A DNA stretch of 64,000 nt from contig DDFH01000006.1 in NCBI GenBank assembly GCA_002337085.1, positions 587,098-651,097 on the forward strand, written 5' to 3'. Below, piece after piece: positions 9,323 through 18,179 of this stretch. The DNA comes from Hyphomonadaceae bacterium UBA1933. GTDB lineage: Bacteria; Pseudomonadota; Alphaproteobacteria; Caulobacterales; Aquidulcibacteraceae. Every line of letters begins with the position of its first letter. Within the stretch, counting starts at the first letter, position 1. The notes beneath the pieces were generated by a model. It saw only the letters and a program-made list of their open reading frames with translations. It was not told the origin of the DNA and did no database searches. The translations under genes and the position numbers were made by a program.

Positions 9323-9940
9323 CTAAAGTTTTTCTAATGCGAAAACCACTTTTTGCGCAAATAGATTTACAAAAAAATCGACATGGGGCTTTTTATGCCC
9401 TTTGCGGTCATTGGTGGTTGGCGTAACGGAAATAATTTTAAACCCGCATTCAAGCGCAAGTTTTTCAAAATCACGCGCGGTACAAAAATGGATGTTCTTG
9501 CTGTCATACCACGTGTCAGGAAGTTCTTTGGTAACTGGCATTTCACCTTTTAGGAAAAGGTATGAACGCACTTTCCAATATGCAAAATTGGGAACCGAAA
9601 TAATCGCACGATTGCCAATTCGTTTGATTTGTTCAAGAATTTCTTTGGGCTTTTTTGTCGCTTGAATTGTGTTTGACAAAATTACCATATCAAATGTATT
9701 GGCTGGAAAAATGCCCAAATCCTTATCGGCATCACCCTGAATAACCGATAGTCCACGGGCAACCGCACTTGCGACACCCTCATCAGAGATTTCAAGTCCA
9801 CGGACATCAGCATTTTTATGGGTTTGCAATAGCTCAAGCAATTCACCATCACCGCAACCAACATCAAGAACTTTTGCCCCGGTCGGCACGTTTTCAATAA
9901 TTGCGTCAAAGTCAGGTCTGGTTTTTAGGGTCATTAACAT
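9323..9940 (-). CDS. metW: methionine biosynthesis protein MetW, SAM-dependent methyltransferase fold
   Basis: MetW partners with MetX in homoserine acylation in many proteobacteria; the mechanism is that of a class I methyltransferase-fold protein. The 205-aa sequence has motif I VLDVGCGDGELL, the acidic end of strand 2 in VRGLEIS, and the characteristic MetW stretch VILSNTIQATKKP. Its ATG is 1 base past the metX stop and its ribosome site GGGAATTAAG lies inside the metX end, so the two are translationally coupled. Confidence 0.93.
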   Translation of the reverse strand: MLMTLKTRPDFDAIIENVPTGAKVLDVGCGDGELLELLQTHKNADVRGLEISDEGVASAVARGLSVIQGDADKDLGIFPANTFDMVILSNTIQATKKPKEILEQIKRIGNRAIISVPNFAYWKVRSYLFLKGEMPVTKELPDTWYDSKNIHFCTARDFEKLALECGFKIISVTPTTNDRKGHKKPHVDFFVNLFAQKVVFALEKL

Positions 9941-9941
9941 C

Positions 9942-11066
9942 TTAATTCCCTTCTATACCAAAAATGCGTGCCGATGAATCGATAAATCCACCCAAAGCAC
10001 GGTGGAAAATCGGCTCATCAAGTAGGAATGCGTCATGCCCCTTATCGGTCTCGACCTCTAATGCCGATACTTTGACCCCTGCGCCCATCATTGCGCGTAT
10101 AATTGTGCGGCTTTCAGATGGCGGATAATGCCAGTCAGAAGAGAAAGAGACGACACAGGCACGACCTTTAAATTTTTCAAATGCTTTTATAAGATTATTA
10201 TCAAAGCCAGAGGCAAGATCGAAATAATCCATTGCGCGCGTTATATATAAATATGAATTGGCATCAAAGCGGTCAACAAAGCTTGTCCCTTGATGGCGCA
10301 AATAAGATTCGATTTGGAAATCGGCATCAAACCCAAAGGTGACGGCATCACGATTTTGTAGATTGCGCCCAAATTTGCGGTGCAAAGCAACATCGGACAT
10401 ATAAGTAATATGTGCCGCCATACGTGCCACCGAAAGCCCCTTTGACGGGAAGGTGCCACTTTTATGATAATGTCCATTTTTCCATTCTGGATCTGCCATA
10501 ATTGCCTGGCGACCAACTTCGTGGAAGGCGATATTTTGCGCCGAATGGCGTGCCGCTGTTGCAATTGGTACGGCGCAATTCAACCTGTCGGGATAATCAG
10601 CAATCCAGCGCAAAACCTGCATCCCGCCCATAGAGCCGCCGATTACCGCAAATAATTTCTCAATACCCAATGATTGCACCAAAAGATATTGGGCATGAAC
10701 CATATCGCCAATTGTAATAATTGGGAAATCAATGGCAATTTGGTTATTTTCGGCATCCAAATCAGTTGGGCCCGATGACCCCATACAGCCACCAATAACA
10801 TTTGAACAAATCACGAAATATTTATCTGTATCAATAAGTTTGCCTTTACCAACCACATCAGACCACCAACCATTTCTTTTTGTTACTGGATTGGTTCCGG
10901 TTACATATTGGTCGCCGGTCAAAGCATGGCAGATTAAAATCGCATTGTTTTTGGCATTATTTAATTTACCCCAGGTTTCATAGGCAACGTGAAGGGTTGG
11001 GATTTCGCTTCCGCCCTCAAGCTTGAAAATCTCTGATGATTGAAAAATACGATGCTCTTTTGTCAT
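9942..11066 (-). CDS. metX: homoserine O-acyltransferase MetX
   Basis: Acylates homoserine (with acetyl- or succinyl-CoA) as the first committed step of methionine synthesis. It is an alpha/beta hydrolase-fold enzyme of 374 aa from the ATG at 11066, which has GGAACA upstream; the frame is open to 11105. The catalytic Ser is in GGSMGGMQVLRW, the Asp in SFSSDWHYPP and the His in KGHDAFLLDEP. The nearby metW supports the assignment. Acetyl versus succinyl specificity cannot be decided safely by reading. Confidence 0.94.
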   Translation of the reverse strand: MTKEHRIFQSSEIFKLEGGSEIPTLHVAYETWGKLNNAKNNAILICHALTGDQYVTGTNPVTKRNGWWSDVVGKGKLIDTDKYFVICSNVIGGCMGSSGPTDLDAENNQIAIDFPIITIGDMVHAQYLLVQSLGIEKLFAVIGGSMGGMQVLRWIADYPDRLNCAVPIATAARHSAQNIAFHEVGRQAIMADPEWKNGHYHKSGTFPSKGLSVARMAAHITYMSDVALHRKFGRNLQNRDAVTFGFDADFQIESYLRHQGTSFVDRFDANSYLYITRAMDYFDLASGFDNNLIKAFEKFKGRACVVSFSSDWHYPPSESRTIIRAMMGAGVKVSALEVETDKGHDAFLLDEPIFHRALGGFIDSSARIFGIEGN

Positions 11067-11125
11067 TGCTTGTTCCGTTTGCTGCAAATATCTCAAATGC
11101 AACAAATGTCAATCATAAAGCCCGT

Positions 11126-11148
11126 ATTATAAAGAAGAATAAGGGGGC
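11126..11148 (-). promoter_or_regulatory. candidate metX promoter
   Basis: On the minus strand a perfect TATAAT (11126-11131) lies 60 bases upstream of the metX ATG. A weak TTTCTT element 17 bases further upstream is the best -35. No methionine riboswitch motif was found here. Confidence 0.35.
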
Positions 11149-11233
11149 AAGAAAAAATATTTGTATTTTAATCAGTTTGGTAATCGAAAATTAATCATGT
11201 TGCCATTATCTAGAGTGGTGATAGGAGCGCGTT

Positions 11234-12139
11234 TTGACAGTAATTAGTCGAAAAGGCAGAAGTGTAAAGTATAATCAGCTTTCGGTGTTAGTGGTTGATG
11301 ACCAGCCATTTTACCGCAATCTGATGAATGAAATCATGCGCGTTCTTGGCGTGCCTATTGTGTCGTTTGCGGTTGATGGATTCGATGCGCTTGATGCAAT
11401 GGAAAATGCAATTCCTGATGTAATATTTCTTGATTGGGTTATGCCTGATATGGATGGTATTGAATTTACCACCAAGGTTAGAAGCATGCGCAACGAAGTT
11501 GCACGTATGACACCTATTATCATGGTGACGTCAAACAATAAAAAAAGCCAAATCGAGCAGGCGGTTAATTGCGGCGTTGATACATTTATCCTTAAACCGC
11601 TTGCGATACAGTCAATCATTGCCAGAATAAAAGAAGTTATTGAGCGCCCACGTGATTTCGTGGTTACCGATACCTATATTGGCCCATGCCGCCGCCGCAA
11701 TAAAGCCGCCGCAGGGCAATATTTCGGTAAATACCGCCGTTATGATGACCCATTAGAATTGACCCAAGGCGGCGTTGCCGAAAAACGTGCAAAACAATAT
11801 TTAAAAGGTCTTACAAGTGGCCTTAATGCCTCGCTTGCCGCACTTTATACTAATGATCCATCGGCGATTGAGGAATTACACAAAACTGCACAGAAAATAT
11901 TGGGTATTGCTGGGCAAATTGGTGACACGCATCTTAGCAAAGTCTGTTGGAGTGTTATCACCTATATGGAAAAATTTGGTCGAACCCCAAAAATGCGTCC
12001 TGATATCGTTGCCACGCATTTCCAATCTATGGAGGCACTTATTAATACGCCATCTTCCGAAACTCTGGTTCGCGATGAGGTGGTTAAGGGCTTGAACAAA
12101 GTTGTTATGCAGGCGATACAATCAATCAAAGTTGCGTAA
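11234..12139 (+). CDS. CheY-like response regulator with alphaproteobacterial C-terminal extension
   Basis: 301 aa from a TTG start backed by AGGAG at 6-base spacing. Residues about 14-137 form a receiver domain: the acidic pair in VVDDQ, the phospho-acceptor Asp in IFLDWVMPDMDG, a Thr/Ser in MVTSN and the Lys in ILKPLA. After it comes DTYIGPCRRRNK, a motif typical of alphaproteobacterial receiver-only regulators, then a mostly helical C-terminal domain (EELHKTAQKILGIAGQ...) that resembles an HPt-like four-helix bundle. No DNA-binding domain is seen, so it probably acts by protein contacts. No cognate kinase is adjacent. Confidence 0.85.
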   Translation: MTVISRKGRSVKYNQLSVLVVDDQPFYRNLMNEIMRVLGVPIVSFAVDGFDALDAMENAIPDVIFLDWVMPDMDGIEFTTKVRSMRNEVARMTPIIMVTSNNKKSQIEQAVNCGVDTFILKPLAIQSIIARIKEVIERPRDFVVTDTYIGPCRRRNKAAAGQYFGKYRRYDDPLELTQGGVAEKRAKQYLKGLTSGLNASLAALYTNDPSAIEELHKTAQKILGIAGQIGDTHLSKVCWSVITYMEKFGRTPKMRPDIVATHFQSMEALINTPSSETLVRDEVVKGLNKVVMQAIQSIKVA

Positions 12140-12140
12140 T

Positions 12141-12698
12141 ATGATTGGCAGAACCATTATATCAAAATCATTTATCAATATTTTTGCCAGTATTTTTATT
12201 GGTATTTCTGTATGCGTATTAATATTCAATGGCGCGCAGGCGCAACAAATTCTTGATGGCAAACGTTTTTATGACCGTGCCAAGGGGGAAACCCCATCAC
12301 ATCTTCCAGTTCCGCGCTTTGTTTCTTTGAAATATAATAAAATAAATGGTCGCGCCGGCCCTGATGAAGATTATCCTGTTAAATTTATTTATCATCGCCA
12401 AGGCCTTCCGGTAAAAGTTATTGCCGAGACCGAAGAATGGCGCAAAATCCAAGATCCTGATGGTACAATTGTTTGGGTTCATAAGCGCATGCTTGATGCA
12501 AAGCGCACATTAATGATCCGTCCCAATGGTGCAAATGCGGTAATTTTGCGCGATAAACCCCGCGATGACAGCAAAGCAATCGCAAACCTTGCCAATGGTG
12601 TGGTTGGTGAAATTATTGAACAAACACCAGGGTGGTGCCGCATAAAAGTTGGCGGTTATAAAGGTTGGATTCGCGCCATAGAGGCATATGGTGCGTAG
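12141..12698 (+). CDS. secreted protein with two bacterial SH3-type domains
   Basis: The ATG at 12141 follows the response regulator stop by one base and opens a signal peptide (basic start, long hydrophobic stretch, cleavage after GAQAQ), giving 185 aa. The mature region holds two SH3_4-like modules: one with NGRAGPDEDYPVKF and WRKIQDPDGTIVWVHK, and a second with VILRDKP and WCRIKVGGYKGWIRA. Such proteins are common upstream of fab genes in alphaproteobacteria and are thought to bind cell-wall or periplasmic partners. The ligand is unknown. Confidence 0.85.
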   Translation: MIGRTIISKSFINIFASIFIGISVCVLIFNGAQAQQILDGKRFYDRAKGETPSHLPVPRFVSLKYNKINGRAGPDEDYPVKFIYHRQGLPVKVIAETEEWRKIQDPDGTIVWVHKRMLDAKRTLMIRPNGANAVILRDKPRDDSKAIANLANGVVGEIIEQTPGWCRIKVGGYKGWIRAIEAYGA

Positions 12699-12775
12699 AT
12701 AATTACGTCCATTTATTGCATACGACCAATCTATGATGCAAAATTTACATCAAAATATTTGGCAATTTGTTACAA

Positions 12776-12803
12776 TTGGTGCTAAGCGGTGCAGGTTTAT
12801 AAT
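12776..12803 (+). promoter_or_regulatory. fabA promoter candidate
   Basis: TTGGTG (12776-12781) and a perfect TATAAT (12798-12803) are spaced by 16 bases and lie 23 bases before the fabA ATG, which also has CGGAG as ribosome site. Confidence 0.55.
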
Positions 12804-12825
12804 TTGAATCGCTTACGGAGCAACT

Positions 12826-13353
12826 ATGGAAAGACCATCATCATTTTCTTATGAAGATTTAATCGCCTGTGGCGAAGGTAAAATGTTTGGCGAAGGTAAT
12901 GCGCAATTGCCGCTACCTAATATGCTTATGATGGATAGAATTACATCTATTGCGGAAACCGGCGGCGCATATGATAAGGGTCATATTTCTGCTGAATTAG
13001 ATATTAAGGAAGATTTATGGTTCTTTGGTTGCCATTTCCAAGGCGACCCCGTAATGCCTGGTTGCCTTGGCCTTGATGCGATGTGGCAATTGGTTGGCTT
13101 TTTCTTGGGTTGGTCTGGCTTGCCTGGCAAAGGTCGCGCTTTGGGTGCGGGTGAAATCAAATTCACGGGTCAAGTTACACCTGATGTTAAAGTTTGTCGT
13201 TATGAAATCGACCTCAAACGTGTTTTTAAATCAAAACTTATTTTGGGCATCGCCGACGGTGCATTATACGCCGACGATAAATTAATTTACGTCGCAAAAG
13301 ATTTGCGTGTTGGTCTTTTTGACCCGCAAAATCTAAAGAGCCAATTAGGTTAA
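12826..13353 (+). CDS. fabA: 3-hydroxyacyl-ACP dehydratase/isomerase FabA
   Basis: Dehydrates 3-hydroxydecanoyl-ACP and isomerises trans-2 to cis-3 decenoyl-ACP, which opens the anaerobic-type route to unsaturated fatty acids. The 175-aa length is standard. The active-site His lies in [17 protein letters not shown] and the catalytic Asp in [12 protein letters not shown]. It is paired with fabB, the elongating synthase that takes the cis-3 product, 42 bp downstream; this pair is the classic unsaturated fatty acid operon. Confidence 0.97.
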   Translation: MERPSSFSYEDLIACGEGKMFGEGNAQLPLPNMLMMDRITSIAETGGAYDKGHISAELDIKEDLWFFGCHFQGDPVMPGCLGLDAMWQLVGFFLGWSGLPGKGRALGAGEIKFTGQVTPDVKVCRYEIDLKRVFKSKLILGIADGALYADDKLIYVAKDLRVGLFDPQNLKSQLG

Positions 13354-13395
13354 TCGGCCAAATAGCTTAACAAGATTAGGGGCAGGACGAATAAA

Positions 13396-14610
13396 ATGAG
13401 ACGTGTTGTTGTTACAGGTTTAGGTATCGTTTCTTCGATCGGTAATTCAATTGAAGAAGTGAAGAATTCGCTATTTGAGGCAAAATCAGGCATCATTAAA
13501 GCCGATGAATATGAAGAGCATGGCTTTAAATCGCAGGTTCATGCAAAGCCAATCTTAAACTGGCTTGAAATGGTTGACCGCCGTGCTGCGCGCTTCTTGT
13601 CCGAAGGTATGGGCTGGGGCCATATTGCAATGGAACAAGCAATCAAAGACGCAGGTCTTGAAGAAAGCGATGTTTCCAACGAACGTACTGGCATTATTGC
13701 TGGCTCTGGTGGTCCATCTACCCGCTCTATCGTTGCGGCGGCGGAAACTACATTGAAAAACAATAGCCCAAAAAGAATTGGACCTTTTGCCGTGCCAAAA
13801 GCAATGTGTTCTGGTCTTTCTGCGGTTCTTGCCACTTGGTTTAAAATCAAGGGTGTAAGCTATTCAATTTCATCTGCTTGTGCAACTTCTGCGCATTGCA
13901 TCGGTAATGCTTATGAAAACATCAAATATGGTCGTCAAGATGTAATGTTTGCTGGCGGCTCAGAAGAACTTGATTGGACATTATCTGATATGTTTGATGC
14001 CATGGGTGCGATGTCTTCTAACTATAACGACCGCCCTTCTGTTGCGTCACGCGCATATGACAAAGACCGTGATGGTTTTGTTATTGCGGGCGGTGCGGGC
14101 ATGATTGTTCTTGAAGAATATGAGCGTGCCAAAGCGCGCGGTGCCAAAATTTACGGTGAAATCATCGGCTATGGCGCGACTTCTGACGGCTATGACATGG
14201 TTGCCCCATCTGGTGAAGGTGCGGCTCGTTGCATGAAGCAAGCAATCGAAATGACCGGTGGAAGAACCATTGATTACATCAACCCACATGGTACTTCGAC
14301 CCCGGTTGGTGATGCCAAAGAAGCGGGTGCATTGCGCGACGTTTTCGGCAGCAAAATCCCATTCTTCTCATCAACTAAATCTTTGACTGGTCACTCTTTG
14401 GGTGCTGCGGGCGTGCAAGAGGCGATTTATTCGCTTTTGATGATGGCAAATAATTTTATGGCCAAATCAGCGCATATTGATAATGTTGATCCAGATTTTG
14501 CCGATTTGCCAATCCTTTTGGAACGCAAAATGGGTGAATTCTCAACCGCTTTGTCAAACTCCTTCGGTTTTGGCGGAACTAATGCCACTTTGATTTTTGG
14601 TAAAGTGTGA
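13396..14610 (+). CDS. fabB: 3-oxoacyl-ACP synthase I FabB
   Basis: Condenses acyl-ACP with malonyl-ACP and is needed to elongate the cis-3-decenoyl product of FabA. The 404-aa protein shows the KAS triad: Cys in [10 protein letters not shown], His in [11 protein letters not shown] and His in [14 protein letters not shown]. The ribosome site is AGGGGCAGGA. The gene ends just before a strong terminator, so fabA-fabB forms a two-gene transcript. No irr regulator gene stands between or next to them, unlike in rhizobia. Confidence 0.97.
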   Translation: MRRVVVTGLGIVSSIGNSIEEVKNSLFEAKSGIIKADEYEEHGFKSQVHAKPILNWLEMVDRRAARFLSEGMGWGHIAMEQAIKDAGLEESDVSNERTGIIAGSGGPSTRSIVAAAETTLKNNSPKRIGPFAVPKAMCSGLSAVLATWFKIKGVSYSISSACATSAHCIGNAYENIKYGRQDVMFAGGSEELDWTLSDMFDAMGAMSSNYNDRPSVASRAYDKDRDGFVIAGGAGMIVLEEYERAKARGAKIYGEIIGYGATSDGYDMVAPSGEGAARCMKQAIEMTGGRTIDYINPHGTSTPVGDAKEAGALRDVFGSKIPFFSSTKSLTGHSLGAAGVQEAIYSLLMMANNFMAKSAHIDNVDPDFADLPILLERKMGEFSTALSNSFGFGGTNATLIFGKV

Positions 14611-14670
14611 TTTTTCACCACTTCCGCCCTCGGCACTTTGTGCCAGAATAGTTGGATATATGATTTAAAA

Positions 14671-14693
14671 GCCCTGCACCGCAGGGCTTTTTT
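14671..14693 (+). terminator. terminator after fabB
   Basis: A 7-bp stem (GCCCTGC / GCAGGGC) with a 3-base loop is extended by A-T pairs and followed by six T residues. Confidence 0.85.
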
Positions 14694-14782
14694 GTCATCA
14701 AGTTTTTTATTTTTGCAATAAATTCTTCATTAGATTGGCATGAATTTAAATTAGCCTTCCCATTAGTCCAAAGGAGGCTAAA

Positions 14783-14899
14783 ATGTCTGAAGAATTAGAA
14801 CCTGAAAATCTTGTTGAAGCAGAAGAAATTTCATTTGAAGATGTTGCCGATGATTTTGGCGAAGAGCCAGAAGCAATAGAAGAAGCCGACGAAGAATAA
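14783..14899 (+). CDS. 38-residue, extremely acidic small protein
   Basis: This gene is short but well framed. An ideal ribosome site AAGGAGG (14771-14777) lies 5 bases before ATG, and a terminator follows the stop. The product has 15 Glu and 4 Asp among 38 residues and no Lys or Arg, so its charge is about -19 at neutral pH. It has no signal peptide or membrane segment and would be a cytosolic, probably disordered polyanion. It lies between its own flanking terminators, which isolates it as a one-gene transcript. I do not recognise a family. Possible roles include a DNA-mimic or inhibitor-like binding partner, or a metal/cation buffer, but these are guesses. Confidence 0.6.
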   Translation: MSEELEPENLVEAEEISFEDVADDFGEEPEAIEEADEE

Positions 14900-14944
14900 T
14901 CCTTGGCTTTTTTAAACACTTACCCCATTAATTAAGCTCTACTG

Positions 14945-14970
14945 CCCCGCTTTTGCGGGGTCTTTGTTTT
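14945..14970 (+). terminator. terminator after the acidic small-protein gene
   Basis: A 6-bp G/C stem (CCCCGC / GCGGGG) with a TTTT loop is followed by a T-rich run. Confidence 0.8.
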
Positions 14971-15013
14971 AATTTCATTTGACTAAACCCCGTTTTTTTG
15001 CCAATTGAAAGTG

Positions 15014-15724
15014 ATGTCAACCACGCTTTCACTTGAAAATATTGATTTTGCCATTTCGGGCAAAAAGATATTGAAAAATATTTGTTTTAACGCAAAGGCG
15101 GGGGAAATAATCGGTTTTATTGGCCCGAATGGTGCGGGCAAAACCACGACAATGCGCCTTATCAATGGTATCTATACCGCAAATTCCGGTGCAATAAAAA
15201 TCAATGGCGAAAAACTTTCCGAAAACTCCCGCGCCCATCTTGGCTATTTGCCAGAGGGTGGGCCATTATGGGGTGATATGACGCCCAAAGAGTTTTTGGA
15301 ATTTATGGCTGATGTTCGTGGTCTAAAGGATGCCAAAGATAAAATCATTTCTGCTGTGGAAAAAGTCGAAATCCAAGGGGTTTTTCATCAACGCATCGAA
15401 ACCCTGTCAAAGGGTTTTAAACGCCGTGTGGCATTGGCGGGCGCAATATTGCATGACCCAGAAATTTTGATACTTGATGAACCAACCGATGGCCTTGATC
15501 CCAATCAAAAACTTCGCGCAAGGCAAACCATAAAAGCAATTGCCAAAGATAAAATCATTATAATTTCGACCCATATTCTTGATGAAGTTACCCAAATCTG
15601 TGACCGCGTGATTTTGATAAATGATGGCGTGATTATCAAGGATGAAACCCGCGATGAATTTTTAAAACGTGGCCAAAATATTGATGAAATTTTCAATAAT
15701 CTAACCATAGGGGCGGGTGCATGA
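15014..15724 (+). CDS. ABC transporter ATP-binding protein (Gld-type)
   Basis: 236 aa from the ATG at 15014; GTG at 15011 and TTG at 15005 are in-frame alternatives. It has Walker A GPNGAGKTT, the signature LSKGFKRRVALA, Walker B ILILDEPTDGLDP and the switch His in ISTHILDEV. The class is the DrrA/NosF/GldA group that powers exporters with membrane subunits of the ABC-2 type. It overlaps the next gene by 4 bases (ATGA), so stoichiometric coupled translation with the permease is likely. The substrate is unknown. The close coupling to a GldG-like protein and a glycosyltransferase hints at a cell-envelope cargo. Confidence 0.9.
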   Translation: MSTTLSLENIDFAISGKKILKNICFNAKAGEIIGFIGPNGAGKTTTMRLINGIYTANSGAIKINGEKLSENSRAHLGYLPEGGPLWGDMTPKEFLEFMADVRGLKDAKDKIISAVEKVEIQGVFHQRIETLSKGFKRRVALAGAILHDPEILILDEPTDGLDPNQKLRARQTIKAIAKDKIIIISTHILDEVTQICDRVILINDGVIIKDETRDEFLKRGQNIDEIFNNLTIGAGA

Positions 15725-16461
15725 ACGGTTTAAAAGCCATATTCAGGCGTGAATTTTCCGCCTATTTTGCAACCCCACTTGCCTATATTTTTATTGCGGT
15801 TTTTGTTGCGGTATCGGTTTTATTTGCCGTACATTTTGGGCAGATTATCGAACTTAACAAGGCAGATTTACAAAGCTTTTTCCAATTTCACCCATTTTTA
15901 TATGTGGTTTTTATTCCCGCATTGGGAATGAAAATTTGGTCAGAGGATTTCAAGACAGGAACTTATGAAATATTATTTGCGCTTCCGGTTGCAAATATCA
16001 CATTGATAATTGGGAAATATTTGGCGGGGCTTGCGGTTATTGCGTTGACCCTTTTATTTTGTGTGCCTTTGTGGGTGGCAATTAATATTTTGGGCAATGT
16101 TGATAATGGTGTCGTTGCCGCCGGGTTTTTGGGGTCATTTTTAATGGCGGCGGCATTTTTGGCGGTTACCCTTGCCATAAGTGCGATATCAAACAGCCAG
16201 ATTGTGGTCTTTGTGCTTTCGTGTTTTGTCTGTTTTGTCTTTGTGGCAATGGGCATGCCCGTGGTCTTGAATAGCATCACATTGTTATTTGGCGAAGGTG
16301 CGCGGTGCTTTGCGACCATTTTTTCAATTGCCGATTATTTTGATCTTTTTAGCCGTGGGTTTATCCCACTTAATGGAATAATATTTTTCATAAGTTTTAT
16401 CGCTCTTTGGCTTGGTGTTGGGCTGGTGGTGATTTTGGGCAAGCGCGGGGTTTTGCAATGA
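15721..16461 (+). CDS. ABC-2 type permease (GldF-like)
   Basis: 246 aa with about six membrane segments (near residues 20-40, 58-75, 100-125, 135-158, 165-185 and 215-240). The N-terminus AIFRREFSAYFATPLAYIF and the following FxxxxPALGMKIWSEDFKTGTYE are typical of the ABC-2/GldF permease family. It overlaps both neighbours by ATGA junctions. With the ATPase upstream and the GldG-like protein downstream it forms the usual three-part set of this family. Gliding motility itself is not implied, since the set occurs widely in non-gliding bacteria. Confidence 0.88.
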   Translation: MNGLKAIFRREFSAYFATPLAYIFIAVFVAVSVLFAVHFGQIIELNKADLQSFFQFHPFLYVVFIPALGMKIWSEDFKTGTYEILFALPVANITLIIGKYLAGLAVIALTLLFCVPLWVAINILGNVDNGVVAAGFLGSFLMAAAFLAVTLAISAISNSQIVVFVLSCFVCFVFVAMGMPVVLNSITLLFGEGARCFATIFSIADYFDLFSRGFIPLNGIIFFISFIALWLGVGLVVILGKRGVLQ

Positions 16462-18179
16462 AAAAATTAAAACCCCTATATCTTATTTTGGCGATGATTT
16501 TTGGCTTTGTCCTTGTTAATTGGGGGGCGGGATTTGCCAGCAAAGGGATCGGCATTGATACAAGCGCCGATAAATTATTCACCCTTTCCAAAGCATCAAG
16601 AGATATTATCAAATCCTATAAAGATCCGATTTATTTTGATTTTTATTTTTCCAAAACTGCGGCGGCACAAAACCCACCATTGCGCAATTACGCCCAAAGG
16701 GTAGTTGATTTATTGCAATCATATGCACGTGCATCAAATGGCAAAATCATTTTCCGTGAACACGATATAGAGCAATTCACAGAAGGTGAGGATAAGGCAA
16801 TTGAAAATGGCCTTGTTGCCTATAAAGATAGTGAGAATATCGAGAATGGCATTTATTTTGGACTGATTGCTAAATCAGTGGGGCGGCAGGCGGTTATTCC
16901 ATTCTTTGCGCCCGAGCTTGAAAATAATCTTGAATATTCAATCACCAAAATGATTAGTGATTTTTCAAAGACCAGCGTGCCACGCATTGGGGTTTTAACT
17001 GGCTTGCCATGGTTTTTTAGCGATGGGAAACCACAAAATAACATCGCCAAAAATATTGCCGATAATTATGATACTATCCTCATCAATGATGATTTTTCGG
17101 CATTGCCATCGAATCTTGCGGCACTTTTAATTGCCGAGCCACAGGGATTAAATGATGCGCAATTGGCAATGATTTCTGATTATATTGCACGTGGCGGCAA
17201 GGCCTTTATTATGGCCGATGGGGCGTCATCAATTTCCTTTGATGCGAAATTGGGGGCAACAAGTTTTGATCCATCAATTAATAAAATTCTCGCCCCATTG
17301 GGCGTAAATATTGCGCCCGATATTGTGATTGATCGCAAAGGTGCGTTACCGGTTCAGACCAATGTTGATGGGCGCAACGTCATTGCACCACAACCACTTT
17401 ATTTCAATGCCACCAAGACGGGTGATAATGCCATTGTTAATGGTCTTTCAAAGGGTTTGAATGTGGCAAGCCCATCATCAATTCATAATATTGGTGGGAA
17501 TGATTATTCGTTCATTCCGCTTTTTACCACAAGCAAGGATGCAATGCTGATTAATAAGGATTTGGCATTATCATCACCAAGCCCGCAAAGATTATTAGAG
17601 GAATACACCCCATTGGGTGAGGCCTTCCCAATTGCCGCGCTTTTAAAAGGCAAACAGGGGCAAGAGGTGGTTTTGGTTGGCGATGTCGATTTCTTAAACG
17701 AAACCTTATATGTTAATAACAACCAACAAGTTGCCGATAATTCGGACTTTGTTCTTAATGCTCTCGAGGTTTTGGTTGGCGAAAATGGGCTTTTGTCTTT
17801 GCGGTCAAAAACCGCCGTGCCACGCACTTTGACAATGGTTGAGAATATTCGCAATGATGCCGAACAACAAATTTTATTAAAACAAACCCAATTAGGCGAA
17901 GAATTAAAACAATATCAAGGCGCGTTGGAACAAAGCCAGTCATCACAAACCGCAGGTGCGTTGTTTGGGCAAGCGCCAAATTCGCAAAACGTAAAGGCCA
18001 CGCAACAACATTTATTGCAAACCCGCAAAGAATTGCGTGATTTGCAAAACAAAGTGCGTCACGATATTGATGGAATCAAGAGCCTGTTGATTATATTCTG
18101 TGCGATTTTATTTCCCCTTGGCTTTGTGGTTTTTGGCGTAATTCGCTATATTAAAAAGGTTCGGGTCTGGAGTGTTTAG
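16458..18179 (+). CDS. GldG-like auxiliary ABC transport protein
   Basis: 573 aa from the ATG at 16458, which shares ATGA with the permease stop. The frame is open a further 17 codons upstream, but these have no support. One N-terminal membrane helix (about residues 7-27) leads into a large domain with the family phrase TSADKLFTLSKASRDIIKSY and a long predicted periplasmic body. A helical, Gln-rich stretch (about 470-530) and a second membrane helix (about 540-563) follow. This is the ABC_transp_aux/Gldg architecture. The partner permease and ATPase lie directly upstream. Confidence 0.85.
   Translation: MKKLKPLYLILAMIFGFVLVNWGAGFASKGIGIDTSADKLFTLSKASRDIIKSYKDPIYFDFYFSKTAAAQNPPLRNYAQRVVDLLQSYARASNGKIIFREHDIEQFTEGEDKAIENGLVAYKDSENIENGIYFGLIAKSVGRQAVIPFFAPELENNLEYSITKMISDFSKTSVPRIGVLTGLPWFFSDGKPQNNIAKNIADNYDTILINDDFSALPSNLAALLIAEPQGLNDAQLAMISDYIARGGKAFIMADGASSISFDAKLGATSFDPSINKILAPLGVNIAPDIVIDRKGALPVQTNVDGRNVIAPQPLYFNATKTGDNAIVNGLSKGLNVASPSSIHNIGGNDYSFIPLFTTSKDAMLINKDLALSSPSPQRLLEEYTPLGEAFPIAALLKGKQGQEVVLVGDVDFLNETLYVNNNQQVADNSDFVLNALEVLVGENGLLSLRSKTAVPRTLTMVENIRNDAEQQILLKQTQLGEELKQYQGALEQSQSSQTAGALFGQAPNSQNVKATQQHLLQTRKELRDLQNKVRHDIDGIKSLLIIFCAILFPLGFVVFGVIRYIKKVRVWSV

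Noticed and set aside
11067..11233. SAM-II-type riboswitch upstream of metX
   Set aside because: Alphaproteobacterial metX often has one, but I do not find the conserved core of SAM-II on the minus strand; only a promoter-like TATAAT is visible.
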